A DNA stretch of 64,000 nt from Butyrivibrio sp. XPD2006 (GCF_000420865.1 NZ_ATVT01000009.1:1-64000), one strand, 5' to 3'; counted from the stretch's first letter, positions 1-10,111 are shown. Made by a program: numbers and translations. Notes: generated by a model not told the origin, from the sequence alone.

Positions 1-31
1 ATTCATTCTGTCAACTATTTTCGCAGAAAAA

Positions 32-65
32 AAGACCCCTATACCATTTCTGGTATAAGAGTCTT
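32..65. terminator. Bidirectional terminator-like hairpin
   Basis: Arms AAGAC (32-36) and GTCTT (61-65) enclose a perfect TATACCA/TGGTATA stem (40-46 and 51-57) with a TTTC loop. Seven A residues (27-33) overlap the left foot, giving a T7 tract on the minus strand; the plus-strand exit is only moderately T-rich (TCTTATTT). It could end a plus-strand gene left of the window or a minus-strand transcript arising before uvrB. Confidence 0.65.
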
Positions 66-71
66 ATTTCC

Positions 72-132
72 GTCACCCTTAACTTAATGACATTGTGCTC
101 CATGCACGTCCTTTTTCATTTTACAGGGTGAC
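72..132. other. Nested inverted repeats between terminator and LexA box
   Basis: Three nested pairs lie in register: GTCACCCT (72-79) with AGGGTGAC (125-132), AATGA (86-90) with TCATT (116-120), and GTGC (95-98) with GCAC (104-107). Together they predict one long interrupted stem. No convincing ORF covers it. It may be a small structured RNA, or a regulatory DNA element; this is inference from base pairing only. Confidence 0.3.
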
Positions 133-171
133 AGAAGAGTGTGACATGGGGATATGAGGGAAGCAAAACGG

Positions 172-185
172 CGAACAAATGTTCT
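172..185 (+). promoter_or_regulatory. LexA (SOS) operator of uvrB
   Basis: CGAACAAATGTTCT matches the Firmicutes LexA (DinR) operator CGAAC-N4-GTTCG except for the last base. It lies just upstream of the -35 element of the uvrB promoter, where bound LexA would block transcription. uvrB is a classic SOS gene, so function and position agree. Confidence 0.85.
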
Positions 186-193
186 AAAAATTG

Positions 194-222
194 TAGACAA
201 TGTAATCTGAAAATGATATACT
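194..222 (+). promoter_or_regulatory. Sigma-A type promoter of uvrB
   Basis: TAGACA (194-199) and TATACT (217-222) are separated by exactly 17 bp. Each hexamer differs from the vegetative consensus by one base. Start of transcription would fall near 229, giving a leader of about 43 nt before the ATG at 272. The LexA box ends 8 bp upstream of the -35. Confidence 0.75.
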
Positions 223-271
223 GACACCATATACGCACATGTTGTTTATGATTCATATTTGAGGGTTGGTT

Positions 272-2263
272 ATGGACTTCAAATTACATTCGGAATATAA
301 GCCTACCGGCGATCAGCCCCAGGCTATACAGAAACTTGTCGAGGGTTTCAAAGAGGGCAACCAGTTTGAAACTTTGCTCGGTGTTACCGGATCAGGTAAG
401 ACCTTTACCATGGCCAATGTTATTGCCGCGCTCAATAAGCCGACACTGATCATCAGCCATAACAAGACTCTGGCCGGTCAGCTCTACGGAGAGATGAAAG
501 AGTTCTTTCCGGAGAACGCGGTGGAGTACTTTGTTTCATATTACGATTATTATCAGCCAGAGGCCTATGTGCCACAGACTGATACTTATATTGCCAAGGA
601 TTCTGCCATCAATGATGAGATTGATAAGCTAAGACTCTCTGCTACGGCATCTCTTGCGGAGAGGAAGGATGTCATTGTTGTAGCCAGTGTATCATGTATT
701 TACGGACTTGGAAGTCCTGAGGAATTCAAGGGTATGTCAGTTTCTCTTCGTCCCGGCATGACCAAGGACAGAGATGAATTGATCAAAGACCTTGTGGCTA
801 TCCAGTACGACAGAAACGACATGGAACTTGGCAGATGCAATTTCAGGGTTCGCGGAGACACTGTAGAAGTTTTCCCGGCCAATGCTGATGATTACCTCAT
901 CAGGATTGAATTCTTTGGCGATGAGATAGACAGGATATGTGAGGTTGAACCTGTTACTTCCAAGGTCAGAAGTGAGCTGTCCCATGTGATGATATACCCG
1001 GCATCCCACTATGTTGTTCCGCAGGAGAAGATCAATGCTGCCTGTGACAATATTGAAAAAGAGCTGGAGGAGCAGGTTAAGTTCTTCAAGGGAGAAGACA
1101 GACTTATAGAGGCTCAGAGGATTGCTGAGCGAACAAACTTTGACGTAGAGATGATGAGGGAGACGGGATTTTGTTCCGGAATTGAGAACTACTCAAGGCA
1201 TCTCAACTTTATGAAGCCGGGTGAGCCTCCGCTTACGCTATTGGACTTCTTTGATGACGACTTCCTTATCATTGTGGATGAGTCACACATGACAATACCT
1301 CAGGTTGGAGCAATGTACAACGGCGACAGGAGCAGGAAGCTTACTTTGGTGGATTATGGCTTCAGACTGCCGTCTGCTCTTGATAACAGACCCTTAAATT
1401 TTGAAGAGTTTGAGGGACATATTGACCAGATGCTGTTCTGCTCTGCGACTCCCGGAAGGTATGAGGAGGAGCATGAGCTTCTTCGTGCAGAGCAGGTGAT
1501 CAGACCCACAGGTCTTTTGGATCCGGAAGTGGATGTAAGGCCCGTTGAGGGACAGATAGACGATCTCATCGGAGAGATCAGGAAAGAGATCGATAATAAG
1601 AATAAAGTCCTTGTGACAACACTTACCAAGAGAATGGCTGAGGATCTGACTCAGTACCTTGCAGAGTCCGGGATTAGGGTCAAGTATCTGCATTCGGATA
1701 TTGATACTCTTGAGAGAGCTGAGATCATCAGAGATATGAGACTTGATGTTTTTGATGTGCTTGTAGGTATCAACCTTCTCAGAGAGGGACTTGATATACC
1801 CGAGATATCGCTGGTTGCAATTATAGATGCGGATAAAGAGGGATTCCTTCGTTCCGAGACATCTCTTATTCAGACCATCGGTCGTGCAGCCCGAAATTCA
1901 GAAGGCCATGTAATAATGTATGCCGACAATATGACGGACTCAATGAAAAAAGCTATAGATGAGACCAAGAGACGTCGTGCGATTCAGCAGAAATATAACG
2001 AGGAACACGGTATAACACCTCAGACCATCAAGAAGGCGGTCCGTGACCTTATCGCAGTTACCAAGGCTGTTGCCAAGGAAGAAGTCAAGTTTGAGAAGGA
2101 TCCTGAATCCATGGACAGGGACGAGCTGGAGAAGCTCATTGCCCAGGTTCAGAAGAAGATGAAGAGAGCGGCTACGGAGCTGGATTTCGAGACAGCTGCA
2201 ATGCTGCGTGATCAGCTCATAGACCTGAAGAAAGTTCATACAGAGTTGACGTCGGGGCTGTAA
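272..2263 (+). CDS. uvrB: UvrABC system protein B
   Basis: DNA-damage-loading helicase subunit of nucleotide excision repair; takes damaged DNA from UvrA and recruits UvrC. The 663-residue protein has Walker A GVTGSGKT at about residues 37-44, the damage-probing beta-hairpin with its [10 protein letters not shown] stretch near residues 90-100, helicase motifs including the QTIGRAARN region, and a C-terminal UVR domain that binds UvrC. Length is normal for the family. ATG 272 is chosen over an in-frame TTG at 266 because GAGGG (261-265) sits 6 nt before it. It is followed 91 bp later by uvrA, and a LexA box lies upstream. Confidence 0.97.
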   Translation: MDFKLHSEYKPTGDQPQAIQKLVEGFKEGNQFETLLGVTGSGKTFTMANVIAALNKPTLIISHNKTLAGQLYGEMKEFFPENAVEYFVSYYDYYQPEAYVPQTDTYIAKDSAINDEIDKLRLSATASLAERKDVIVVASVSCIYGLGSPEEFKGMSVSLRPGMTKDRDELIKDLVAIQYDRNDMELGRCNFRVRGDTVEVFPANADDYLIRIEFFGDEIDRICEVEPVTSKVRSELSHVMIYPASHYVVPQEKINAACDNIEKELEEQVKFFKGEDRLIEAQRIAERTNFDVEMMRETGFCSGIENYSRHLNFMKPGEPPLTLLDFFDDDFLIIVDESHMTIPQVGAMYNGDRSRKLTLVDYGFRLPSALDNRPLNFEEFEGHIDQMLFCSATPGRYEEEHELLRAEQVIRPTGLLDPEVDVRPVEGQIDDLIGEIRKEIDNKNKVLVTTLTKRMAEDLTQYLAESGIRVKYLHSDIDTLERAEIIRDMRLDVFDVLVGINLLREGLDIPEISLVAIIDADKEGFLRSETSLIQTIGRAARNSEGHVIMYADNMTDSMKKAIDETKRRRAIQQKYNEEHGITPQTIKKAVRDLIAVTKAVAKEEVKFEKDPESMDRDELEKLIAQVQKKMKRAATELDFETAAMLRDQLIDLKKVHTELTSGL

Positions 2264-2299
2264 GAACTTAACGAGGTTTTTCGAGTTTGGTTCGAACGT

Positions 2300-2337
2300 G
2301 TTACTCCGAGCGAAGCGAGGAATAACTTCCTTGTAAC
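2300..2337. repeat. Intergenic inverted repeat between uvrB and uvrA
   Basis: GTTAC (2300-2304) and GTAAC (2333-2337) bound a stretch containing CGAGCGAAGCGAGG, whose GCGAAGC core is a stable mini-hairpin. No T tract follows, so it is not a clear terminator. It may tune uvrA expression relative to uvrB, or be a dispersed short repeat. Confidence 0.3.
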
Positions 2338-2354
2338 AATGGAAGGGAATTAAT

Positions 2355-5243
2355 ATGTCAGACAATAAAATGACCAAAAAGAACACCACCAAGAGGATAC
2401 TTCCCTCTGATATACATGACTATATCAGGGTGCGTGGTGCCAGTGAACATAATTTGAAACATGTTAACGTCAAGATACCAAGAGAGACGCTGACCGTCCT
2501 GACCGGCGTGTCAGGATCAGGCAAGTCATCTCTTGCTTTTGAGACGATTTTTGCAGAGGGACAGAGACGCTACATGGAGTCTCTTTCATCATACGCCAGG
2601 ATGTTCCTGGGACAGATGGACAAGCCCAATGTTGAGGCTATAGAGGGACTTTCTCCCACTATATCCATCGATCAGAAATCCACCAACAAGAACCCCAGAT
2701 CTACCGTTGGAACAGTAACTGAAATCTATGATCATTTCAGACTTCTCTATGCGAGGATCGGTATTCCTCACTGCCCCAACTGCGGAAGAGAGATTCGCAG
2801 ACAGACAGTGGATGAGATGTGCGATCAGATCATGGCTCTGGGAGACGGAACCAAGCTTCAGATCATGGCACCTGTTGTAAGAGGCAAAAAGGGTGAACAT
2901 CAAAAGACCCTGGACAGAGCAAAGCGTGCAGGCTATGTAAGAGCCAGGATCGACGGCAGCCAGTATGATATCTCCGAAGAAGAGATCAAACTGGACAAGA
3001 ATATCAAGCACAACATTGAAATCATCGTAGACAGGATCGTAGTCAGAGATGACAACGAAAACCTCCGTCGCAGACTTACAGATTCCATTGAGAATGCGCT
3101 GCAGCTCACAGAGGGACTCCTTCTTGTAGATGTGGTGGATGGTCAGGAGCTGAGCTTTAGTCAGAGTTTTGCATGTCCTGACTGCGGGATCAGTATCCCT
3201 GAGATCGAGCCCAGAAGCTTTTCCTTCAACAATCCTTTCGGTGCATGCCCTGATTGCGTGGGGCTTGGATACAAGATGGAATTTGATGCCGATCTCATGA
3301 TCCCCGATAAGAGTCTTTCCATCAATGACGGATGTATTGTTGTGATGGGATGGCAGTCTGCCAACAAGGATTCCAGCTTTAGCAACGCCGTACTCCGTAC
3401 CCTTGCCAAAGAGTATAAATTCAGTCTTGATACACCTTTTGAGGAACTGTCTGAGGAAGTTCAGAATATGCTTATTTACGGGTCAGATCGGACTGTCAAG
3501 GTTCATTATAAAGGCCAGAGAGGTGAAGGCGATTACCCCATCAAGTTTGACGGCCTTATCAAGAATGTAGAACAGCGCTACAGGGAGACCTTCTCTGAAG
3601 CCATGAAGGCAGAATATGAGGAGTTCATGAGAATAACTCCTTGTCAGCTCTGTGGCGGACAGAGACTTAAGAAGGAGTCACTGGCTGTAACCATAGATGA
3701 CAAGAATATTTACGAGATCACTTCCATGTCAATTGATGAGCTCCAAAGCTATCTTGAGAATATGAAGCTCACTACCCAGCAGGAGATGATAGGAGCTCAG
3801 GTCCTTAAGGAGATCAAGGCAAGAGTCGGATTCCTTGTGGATGTTGGACTTGATTACCTGTCACTTTCAAGAGCGACAGGAACACTTTCCGGAGGTGAGG
3901 CTCAGAGAATAAGGCTGGCAACACAGATAGGTTCCGGCCTCTGCGGAGTATGCTATATACTTGATGAGCCCAGTATCGGTCTCCATCAGAGGGACAATGA
4001 CAAGCTCCTGAACACTCTTAAGAACCTGCGAGACCTTGGCAATACCCTTATCGTTGTTGAGCACGACGAAGATACCATGAGAGCTGCGGATTACATCGTG
4101 GATGTCGGGCCGGGGGCAGGTTCCCACGGAGGTAAGATCGTTGCCTGTGGAACTGCTGAGGATATCATGAAGGTAAAAGAGTCTGTGACAGGCCAGTATC
4201 TTTCAGGCAAACTCAAGATTGAAGTACCCGCAACCAGAAGGCAGCCCAAGGGATGGCTTAAGATAAAAGGTGCACAGGAGAACAATCTTAAGAATATCGA
4301 CATTGATGTACCTGTTGGAGTAATGACCATTGTTACCGGTGTCTCCGGCTCAGGTAAGAGCTCTTTTGTCAATGAGATACTATATAAACACCTGGCAAGA
4401 GATCTCAACAGAGCAAGAGTGATTCCCGGCAAGCACAAGGGAATTGAGGGGCTGGAGCAGGTTGATAAGGTAATTGCAATCGATCAGTCTCCTATCGGAA
4501 GAACGCCGCGTTCAAACCCTGCAACTTACACCGGCGTATTTGATATGATCAGAGACCTCTTTGCCGGAACTCCCGATGCCAAGGCAAGAGGCTACAAGAA
4601 GGGCAGATTCTCCTTCAACGTCAAGGGCGGACGATGCGAAGCCTGTGGAGGTGACGGTATCATCAAGATTGAGATGCATTTCCTTCCTGATGTATACGTG
4701 CCATGTGAAGTCTGCGGAGGTAAGAGATACAACCACGAGACTCTGGAAGTCAGATACAAGGGCAAGAACATTTATGACGTCCTCGATATGACGGTTGAGG
4801 AGGCTCTTAAGTTCTTTGAGAACGTTAAGACCATAAAGCGTAAGATCCAGACTCTCTACGATGTGGGTCTTGGCTATGTGAAGCTCGGTCAGCCCAGTAC
4901 TGAACTCTCCGGAGGTGAGGCTCAGAGGATCAAGCTTGCCACAGAGCTCAGTAAGGTTGGAACAGGTAAGACAGTTTATATCCTTGACGAGCCCACGACA
5001 GGCCTTCACTTTGCGGATGTTCAGAAGCTGGTTAAGATAATGCATACTCTGGTTGAACAGGGCAATACAGTTGTGGTCATCGAACACAATCTCGATGTTA
5101 TCAAGACCGGAGATTATATCATAGACATGGGACCCGAGGGCGGTTCCAAGGGCGGAACGGTAGTAGTTGCCGGCACTCCCGAAGAAGTTGCAAAGTGCAA
5201 GAAGTCCTATACAGGTGCATATATTAAGCGTCTCCTTAAGTAA
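2355..5243 (+). CDS. uvrA: UvrABC system protein A
   Basis: Damage-sensing dimeric ATPase of nucleotide excision repair. The 962 residues hold two ABC-type halves: Walker [10 protein letters not shown] at about residues 52 and 662, and signature LSGGEAQRI at about 511 and 851. A CPDC...CPDC zinc module lies near residues 273-297 and a second zinc module (CEACGG...CEVCGG) near 761-790. Length is typical. The ATG is preceded by GGAAGGG. Co-directional with uvrB across a 91-bp gap without terminator, so probably co-transcribed under the same LexA operator. Confidence 0.98.
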   Translation: MSDNKMTKKNTTKRILPSDIHDYIRVRGASEHNLKHVNVKIPRETLTVLTGVSGSGKSSLAFETIFAEGQRRYMESLSSYARMFLGQMDKPNVEAIEGLSPTISIDQKSTNKNPRSTVGTVTEIYDHFRLLYARIGIPHCPNCGREIRRQTVDEMCDQIMALGDGTKLQIMAPVVRGKKGEHQKTLDRAKRAGYVRARIDGSQYDISEEEIKLDKNIKHNIEIIVDRIVVRDDNENLRRRLTDSIENALQLTEGLLLVDVVDGQELSFSQSFACPDCGISIPEIEPRSFSFNNPFGACPDCVGLGYKMEFDADLMIPDKSLSINDGCIVVMGWQSANKDSSFSNAVLRTLAKEYKFSLDTPFEELSEEVQNMLIYGSDRTVKVHYKGQRGEGDYPIKFDGLIKNVEQRYRETFSEAMKAEYEEFMRITPCQLCGGQRLKKESLAVTIDDKNIYEITSMSIDELQSYLENMKLTTQQEMIGAQVLKEIKARVGFLVDVGLDYLSLSRATGTLSGGEAQRIRLATQIGSGLCGVCYILDEPSIGLHQRDNDKLLNTLKNLRDLGNTLIVVEHDEDTMRAADYIVDVGPGAGSHGGKIVACGTAEDIMKVKESVTGQYLSGKLKIEVPATRRQPKGWLKIKGAQENNLKNIDIDVPVGVMTIVTGVSGSGKSSFVNEILYKHLARDLNRARVIPGKHKGIEGLEQVDKVIAIDQSPIGRTPRSNPATYTGVFDMIRDLFAGTPDAKARGYKKGRFSFNVKGGRCEACGGDGIIKIEMHFLPDVYVPCEVCGGKRYNHETLEVRYKGKNIYDVLDMTVEEALKFFENVKTIKRKIQTLYDVGLGYVKLGQPSTELSGGEAQRIKLATELSKVGTGKTVYILDEPTTGLHFADVQKLVKIMHTLVEQGNTVVVIEHNLDVIKTGDYIIDMGPEGGSKGGTVVVAGTPEEVAKCKKSYTGAYIKRLLK

Positions 5244-5249
5244 ATGGGT

Positions 5250-5284
5250 TGTTGCGTGCAACATGGCAATCCGTATATTATAAT
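5250..5284 (+). promoter_or_regulatory. Candidate promoter and palindrome before the EPS genes
   Basis: A near-perfect palindrome TGTTGCGTGCAACA (5250-5263) is followed by GCAATCCGTATAT (5266-5278) and a TATAAT box (5279-5284), 33 bp before the Wzz-like start. No good -35 is present at 17 bp, which would suit an activator-dependent promoter. The same 13-mer precedes pseB at 49051. Confidence 0.4.
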
Positions 5285-5317
5285 TATAGAAAATATGCGA
5301 CTTTCGGGAGGAAGACT

Positions 5318-6217
5318 ATGTCCACAAGGGACTTTGATACAAGACCTATAGACCTCAGAAGGTTCTTTAGACAATTTGTTAAGAGATTCTGGATAGTTAT
5401 CGCCGTCACTGTGCTTGGCGCAGTGCTCGGTTTTGTCAGCTATGTGATCTACAGCAACATCAAAAGCGGAAATACGGTTTACCGCATCAGGAACGACTAC
5501 TATATCACCTTTAATCACGAGGAGTTTCCCAATGGTGTGGATTATTATAATGCCTACACCTGGGACGGAATCCTGAGGGATGACCCCATTGTGAACAAGG
5601 CTCTTGAGGTGGTGCCGGATGTTTCCAAGCAGCAGATATTAGAGAGCGTGACAGGCGAGATTCTCGGCGATTACAGGATACTTACTGTGGTCGTTACAGG
5701 TACTGATAAAGCTCTTGTTCAGAAGATTTCTGATGCTTATAAGATCGCGCTTCCTTCTTTTGCAGAGAAGATAGATATGCTGAAAACCATCGAACTCTGG
5801 ACAGATGCTGAGATAGAGGTTTATGACGCATACACAAGAGAGAAAAATGCAGCGTTCCTTGGCGCGCTTATAGGTCTGTTCGTGAGCCTGTTTGCTGTGC
5901 TGATGTACGGAATTTTCGACGATGCCATCTATACCGAGAGAGACTGGGTTATCAGATACCCTCAGATTCCTTATCTTGGCAAAAGAGATACCGACGAGTA
6001 CAACGCTAACAGATCACATCTTTTGCAGTATGACGGCAACTATATTGAGCTTGCCACAGATCAGTTCAGATATGATCTTAACGAGTTCGACAGGATGAGA
6101 GTAGCTGACGGTGTTATATTGAAGCTCAGATCCGGAAAAGATAAGACAGAGGATATGGACAAGGTTGTCTATACCCTTACCAAACAGGATATCAAAATTG
6201 TCGGGGTGATGGAGTAA
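5318..6217 (+). CDS. Wzz/YveK-like chain-length protein with degenerate tyrosine-kinase tail
   Basis: Membrane co-polymerase expected to control polysaccharide chain length. Two membrane segments (about residues 24-46 and 179-200) flank an extracellular domain, as in Wzz/CapA/YveK proteins. The roughly 100-residue cytosolic tail resembles the ends of a bacterial tyrosine (BY) kinase: a DQFRYDLNEF stretch like the usual EAFRxLRxNI, then DGVILKLRSGKDKTED and KIVGVM like the kinase C-terminus, but no Walker A, A' or B motif lies between. ATG 5318 is chosen for GGGAGGAAG at 5306-5314. The next gene starts directly after its stop codon, so the two are translationally linked. Confidence 0.8.
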   Translation: MSTRDFDTRPIDLRRFFRQFVKRFWIVIAVTVLGAVLGFVSYVIYSNIKSGNTVYRIRNDYYITFNHEEFPNGVDYYNAYTWDGILRDDPIVNKALEVVPDVSKQQILESVTGEILGDYRILTVVVTGTDKALVQKISDAYKIALPSFAEKIDMLKTIELWTDAEIEVYDAYTREKNAAFLGALIGLFVSLFAVLMYGIFDDAIYTERDWVIRYPQIPYLGKRDTDEYNANRSHLLQYDGNYIELATDQFRYDLNEFDRMRVADGVILKLRSGKDKTEDMDKVVYTLTKQDIKIVGVME

Positions 6218-7360
6218 ATGGTTCTTTACGTTCTGATAGCTGCCATCACGATTGTTTTGGCATGCCGTGTTCAGACAATTGAAAACCCTCAGGGAGATAT
6301 ACTCATGGGATACACTACAAGGCAGAGGGCAAAAAGTGCCCTGTGTCTTGTTTCTGTGTTTGTGATACTTACAGCCTTGGCGTCTCTCAGACATGAAGTG
6401 GGCAATGACTACGGAACTTATGTCGTGACCTGCCATGAGATATTCCAGAGAGGCTATGTGGTTACAGAGCCCGGATATAACCTGGTTGTCAGGATCCTGT
6501 ATACACTATCAGGCAAGGAAGATTATCTTCTTATGTTCGGAGTTTTTGGAGCTGCCATTGTTGCAATCTTTCTAAAGGTATTAAAAGACCAGAGTGACAG
6601 CTTTGCATGGGGCTTCTTTATATTCATGACCTTTGGACTCTATTACAAGAGCTTTAATACTGTAAGATATTACTTCGCCCTGGCCATTGCCACTTTTGCG
6701 CTGCGTTATCTTATAGATATCAACCGGCAGAATTTGATCAAGTTCTTTACATTGATCTTGTTTGCAGCTACCTTCCACAAGTCAGTGCTGGTAGTTATTC
6801 CGATGTATTTCCTTGCAAGGGTTCAGTGGAAGAGATGGGCACTTGTTCTTCTTGCAGCCTTTGCGGCCTTGGTAGGTCTTTTCAATAAACAGATAATGGA
6901 TATTGCTCTTAAGCTCTATCCGTCTTACAGGAATACCGTATATATCGAGGAAGTTCATTCCATAATCGAATTTGCTGCGCCGATAGCAGGATGTATATTT
7001 GTTCTGGTGATATGTATTATCTGCTATGAAGATGCCATCAAGAATCGCATCGATAATCGTATGTATTTCAACATGAACATCATGGGAATGGCGCTGTACC
7101 TGAGCTGCTACTGGCTGCCACTGGTCACCAGATTTTCATATTACCTGACAACTGCGCAGATACTCCTTCTTCCGAATATCATCTGCAGTATCAGAAATCC
7201 CAGGAAGAAAAAGAGAGTTATGGTTGCTGTCATCATATTCTGCATATTGTACTTCATGTATTTCCTGAAGGAAGCTGATGCGGTAGGTGTAAGGGTTTTG
7301 CCCTATAAGAGCTGGCTTTTTTACGATCACAGATGGCTTAATCAGACGGACACTTTTTAA
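6218..7360 (+). CDS. EpsG/Wzy-like polysaccharide polymerase
   Basis: Predicted integral membrane polymerase joining glycan repeat units outside the membrane. The 380 residues form about 9-10 hydrophobic segments, with the EpsG-family region ASLRHEVGNDYGTY near residue 50 followed by VTEPGYNL. Start ATG abuts the TAA of the Wzz-like gene, with GGAG inside the upstream stop region. The pairing of chain-length protein and polymerase is typical of EPS operons. Family assignment rests on these motifs and topology; the substrate cannot be read. Confidence 0.8.
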   Translation: MVLYVLIAAITIVLACRVQTIENPQGDILMGYTTRQRAKSALCLVSVFVILTALASLRHEVGNDYGTYVVTCHEIFQRGYVVTEPGYNLVVRILYTLSGKEDYLLMFGVFGAAIVAIFLKVLKDQSDSFAWGFFIFMTFGLYYKSFNTVRYYFALAIATFALRYLIDINRQNLIKFFTLILFAATFHKSVLVVIPMYFLARVQWKRWALVLLAAFAALVGLFNKQIMDIALKLYPSYRNTVYIEEVHSIIEFAAPIAGCIFVLVICIICYEDAIKNRIDNRMYFNMNIMGMALYLSCYWLPLVTRFSYYLTTAQILLLPNIICSIRNPRKKKRVMVAVIIFCILYFMYFLKEADAVGVRVLPYKSWLFYDHRWLNQTDTF

Positions 7361-7394
7361 ATGATGTGTATATGGCTATGATAGGAGGTTGCAT

Positions 7395-8915
7395 ATGAAC
7401 AATGCCCCCCAGTATACAAAATCCTACGATGAATTCTTGAGGGAGAATCGAATAGCGGTAAACAAATCCCTCAATGTCGTTTTGTGGTTCTGCATTTTCA
7501 CAGGGCCCGCAATAGCGCTTGGGGTTGCTGCAGATATATTCAAGAATGTAGGCTATGATATATGCATTCAGATATCTGTTATAGTGGCGATACTTGCCCT
7601 GGGACATTATCTGATGCTCAAGAAGTGGCCGGATTCCGTAGTGACCAGTATTACTGCGTTATTAGCTTTCAATATGCTTCTGGCTCATATGACCTATGGA
7701 CGTGTTGCGGTTTATCTGACCTGGTTTTTGGTGCCGCTTCTTAGCCTGCTGTTTTGTGATACCAGGATATACATTTTCGCTGTAATTTCAAACTACTGCC
7801 TGATGCTGATTTCTACATGGATGGTGTCGCCTTATTTTTCAGGTATGAGATCTGATTATGATACGGCTTTGGCATATTATCTTAATGCCATTGGCGGATA
7901 CACCATAGAGACGATCATCATGACATTCGCAGGACTTGCTCTTGGAAGACTGGCAACAAACTATTTCCGGGACACAATGGTCCAGCAGGAAGACCTGGTA
8001 CAGCATGAATCTCAGATGACAGAGCAGCTCGATATTCTTGATTCCATGGCGGAAATTTATGACAAGGTTAATCTCATCGATTTCTACAAGATGACCGAGC
8101 GTCCTTTAAGAGACGATAACGTCGATGAGAAGCTCCACGAAAAGAGCCTTGACTTTGCGGTGTATGACCACACTTATATGACGCGCCAGATTATGGGCGA
8201 TATTGTAGAGGATCAGGCAAAAGCGTTCATAAATTTTACGAATATAACGACTGTCCAGGACAGGCTTGGAAACAAAAAGATCATATCCGGTGAGTTTATC
8301 AACAAGTACAGCGGATGGTTCAGAGCTCAGTATATTGTGGCTGAAAGAGGCAGTGACGGCAGGCCGATGATCGTAGTCTTCACTGTCCAGAGCATAGAAG
8401 CTGAGAAGAGGCGTGAAGAGCATCTTATCCGTATAGCCATGACGGATGAGCTCACAAGACTCTATAACAGACGATGCTATGAGGAAGATATCCTTGAGTA
8501 TCATGAAAAAGAGATCGAGGAGGATTTCTCTGTTTTCTCAATTGATGTAAACGGACTAAAGACTGCCAATGATACTAAGGGGCATGCGGCAGGCGACGAG
8601 CTCATAAAGGCTTGTTCCGAATGCTTGTTGAAGGCTGTCGCCTCAAGGGGCAAGGTTTATCGTACCGGTGGCGATGAGTTTATTGCTATTGTACATACCG
8701 ATGACTCAGAGACTCTTCTTGCTGATATGAAGAAAGAGGCTGCATCCTGGCACGGCAAGTATCAGAACGAGCTTACGATATCCGTGGGATATGCGGCTCA
8801 TAAAGATCATCCTGCACTCACCGTAGAAGATCTTGAGAAGGTGGCAGACAGAATGATGTACAGTGATAAGGCGGAGTATTACAGAACCGCAGGAATAGAC
8901 AGAAGAAAACAATAA
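7395..8915 (+). CDS. Membrane-anchored diguanylate cyclase (GGDEF)
   Basis: Makes cyclic di-GMP from two GTP. About six hydrophobic segments fill residues 25-195, then a linker and a C-terminal GGDEF domain with the intact GGDEF signature at residues 425-429. The position where an RxxD inhibitory site would sit (five residues before GGDEF) reads ASRG, so product feedback through the usual I-site is probably absent. ATG 7395 is preferred over TTG 7389 because AGGAGG (7383-7388) is 6 nt upstream. It follows the EPS polymerase by 34 bp, suggesting local c-di-GMP control of glycan production or motility. Confidence 0.9.
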   Translation: MNNAPQYTKSYDEFLRENRIAVNKSLNVVLWFCIFTGPAIALGVAADIFKNVGYDICIQISVIVAILALGHYLMLKKWPDSVVTSITALLAFNMLLAHMTYGRVAVYLTWFLVPLLSLLFCDTRIYIFAVISNYCLMLISTWMVSPYFSGMRSDYDTALAYYLNAIGGYTIETIIMTFAGLALGRLATNYFRDTMVQQEDLVQHESQMTEQLDILDSMAEIYDKVNLIDFYKMTERPLRDDNVDEKLHEKSLDFAVYDHTYMTRQIMGDIVEDQAKAFINFTNITTVQDRLGNKKIISGEFINKYSGWFRAQYIVAERGSDGRPMIVVFTVQSIEAEKRREEHLIRIAMTDELTRLYNRRCYEEDILEYHEKEIEEDFSVFSIDVNGLKTANDTKGHAAGDELIKACSECLLKAVASRGKVYRTGGDEFIAIVHTDDSETLLADMKKEAASWHGKYQNELTISVGYAAHKDHPALTVEDLEKVADRMMYSDKAEYYRTAGIDRRKQ

Positions 8916-8924
8916 TTGTATACT
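8896..8924 (+). promoter_or_regulatory. Promoter within the end of the GGDEF gene, reading into the pseA-like gene
   Basis: TAGACA (8896-8901) and TATACT (8919-8924) with a 17-bp spacer: the same hexamers and spacing as the uvrB promoter. The start point would be near 8931, about 35 nt before the ATG at 8966. The -35 lies inside the last codons of the cyclase gene. Confidence 0.65.
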
Positions 8925-8965
8925 TAACGGGATAATTTATCATAAGATTTTCGGAGGATTTTGAC

Positions 8966-10111
8966 ATGAAGATGAGATATTGCAAGAGATGTCTGCAGCC
9001 CGATACAAGACCGGGTATCGTATTTGATGATGAGCAGATCTGCTTCGCCTGCAGATATGAGGAGTCCAAGGCTACAATAGACTGGGCTGCAAGAGAGGCA
9101 GAACTTAGAGGTTTTGCTGAGGAAGCCAAGGCAGAGGCCAAGAAGAGAGGAAACATCTACGACTGCATCATCGGAGTTTCCGGTGGTAAGGATTCAACCT
9201 TCCAGGCAGTATATGCCAAGGAGAAGCTGGGACTTAATCCGCTTCTTATCAACTGCATGCCTGATGAGATCACAGAGATCGGCCGCAAGAATATCAACAA
9301 CCTCAACAACCTTGGTTTTGACATTATCTCAATTCGTCCAAATCCTATCGTTGCCAAGAAGCTTGCAAGAAAGTCATTCTTTGAACGCGGTAATATCATC
9401 GCTGCTTCAGAGTACTGTCTCTGGGCTTCTTCATACATCATGGCTGTTAAGTTCAATATCCCGCTCATTATCCAGGGTGAGAACGCCGCTCTCACACTCG
9501 GCGCTGCCAAGAACCAGGAAGCAACCGGTAATGCTTTCTCAGTAATGCAGCTCGAGACTATCCGTGGAGCAAGTGTGGACAGCTTCGTTGACCTGTCCAA
9601 TAACATTACTGAGAAAGATCTTTTCCTTTACAAGATACCTACAGTTGAGGAGATGCAGGCAAAGGGCATCAAGGCCATCTTCCTTCAGTACTATGCTAAG
9701 GAGTGGTCACAGGTTTACAACGCAGACTTTGCCGTTGCAAGAGGACTCACAGGAAGATCGGGAGATCTTCACGATCTTGGCCGCTACAGAAGATATACAG
9801 CACTTGACTGCGATCTTCAGATTCCTAACCAGATGATCAAGTATCTCAAGTTTGGTTTCGGATATGCTACAGACGAGATCTGCTACGACATCAGAGAGGG
9901 CAGATTCACAAGAGAAGACGGCAAGTGGTACGTCAATGAGTACGACGGTCTCTGCGGACCTCAGTACATCGCCAAGGCCTGCAAGTACCTGTCAATCACC
10001 GAGGCAGAGTTCTGGGAGGTTGTGGACAAGTACGTCAACAGAGATCTCTTCGAGAAAGTAAACGGAAAATGGACTCCTAAGTTCACAGTTGGTGAGGACT
10101 ATGAATCATAA
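8966..10111 (+). CDS. pseA: N-acetyl sugar amidotransferase (PseA/WbpG family)
   Basis: Converts an acetamido group on an activated sugar to an acetamidino group, as WbpG does for ManNAc3NAmA and PseA for Pse5Am. The N-terminus carries a four-cysteine cluster (C6, C9, C27, C30) and a PP-loop SGGKDST at residues 72-78 that would adenylate the substrate. Length (381) is normal. ATG 8966 has GGAGG upstream. WbpG needs HisH/HisF-type partners for ammonia; none is adjacent, as in flagellar PseA loci. The pse genes 6 kb away make modified pseudaminic acid the likely product, but this is inference. Confidence 0.85.
   Translation: MKMRYCKRCLQPDTRPGIVFDDEQICFACRYEESKATIDWAAREAELRGFAEEAKAEAKKRGNIYDCIIGVSGGKDSTFQAVYAKEKLGLNPLLINCMPDEITEIGRKNINNLNNLGFDIISIRPNPIVAKKLARKSFFERGNIIAASEYCLWASSYIMAVKFNIPLIIQGENAALTLGAAKNQEATGNAFSVMQLETIRGASVDSFVDLSNNITEKDLFLYKIPTVEEMQAKGIKAIFLQYYAKEWSQVYNADFAVARGLTGRSGDLHDLGRYRRYTALDCDLQIPNQMIKYLKFGFGYATDEICYDIREGRFTREDGKWYVNEYDGLCGPQYIAKACKYLSITEAEFWEVVDKYVNRDLFEKVNGKWTPKFTVGEDYES

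Noticed and set aside
33-102. Short minus-strand peptide (about 30 codons) with an SD-like AAAGGA
   Set aside because: Its frame would run through the terminator hairpin and the T tract, so it is unlikely to be translated.
2290-2306. Second LexA box before uvrA
   Set aside because: TTCGAACGTGTTAC has CGAAC and GTT, but they are only 2 nt apart instead of 4, and the right half is incomplete.
4512-5264. 250-codon minus-strand open frame
   Set aside because: It lies wholly opposite uvrA, whose zinc module and ABC motifs fix the coding strand; the opposite frame has no domain and no SD.
5318-6217. Fused functional Wzz plus BY-kinase
   Set aside because: The tail has no Walker A, A' or B motif, so kinase activity is not supported; only a degenerate resemblance is claimed.
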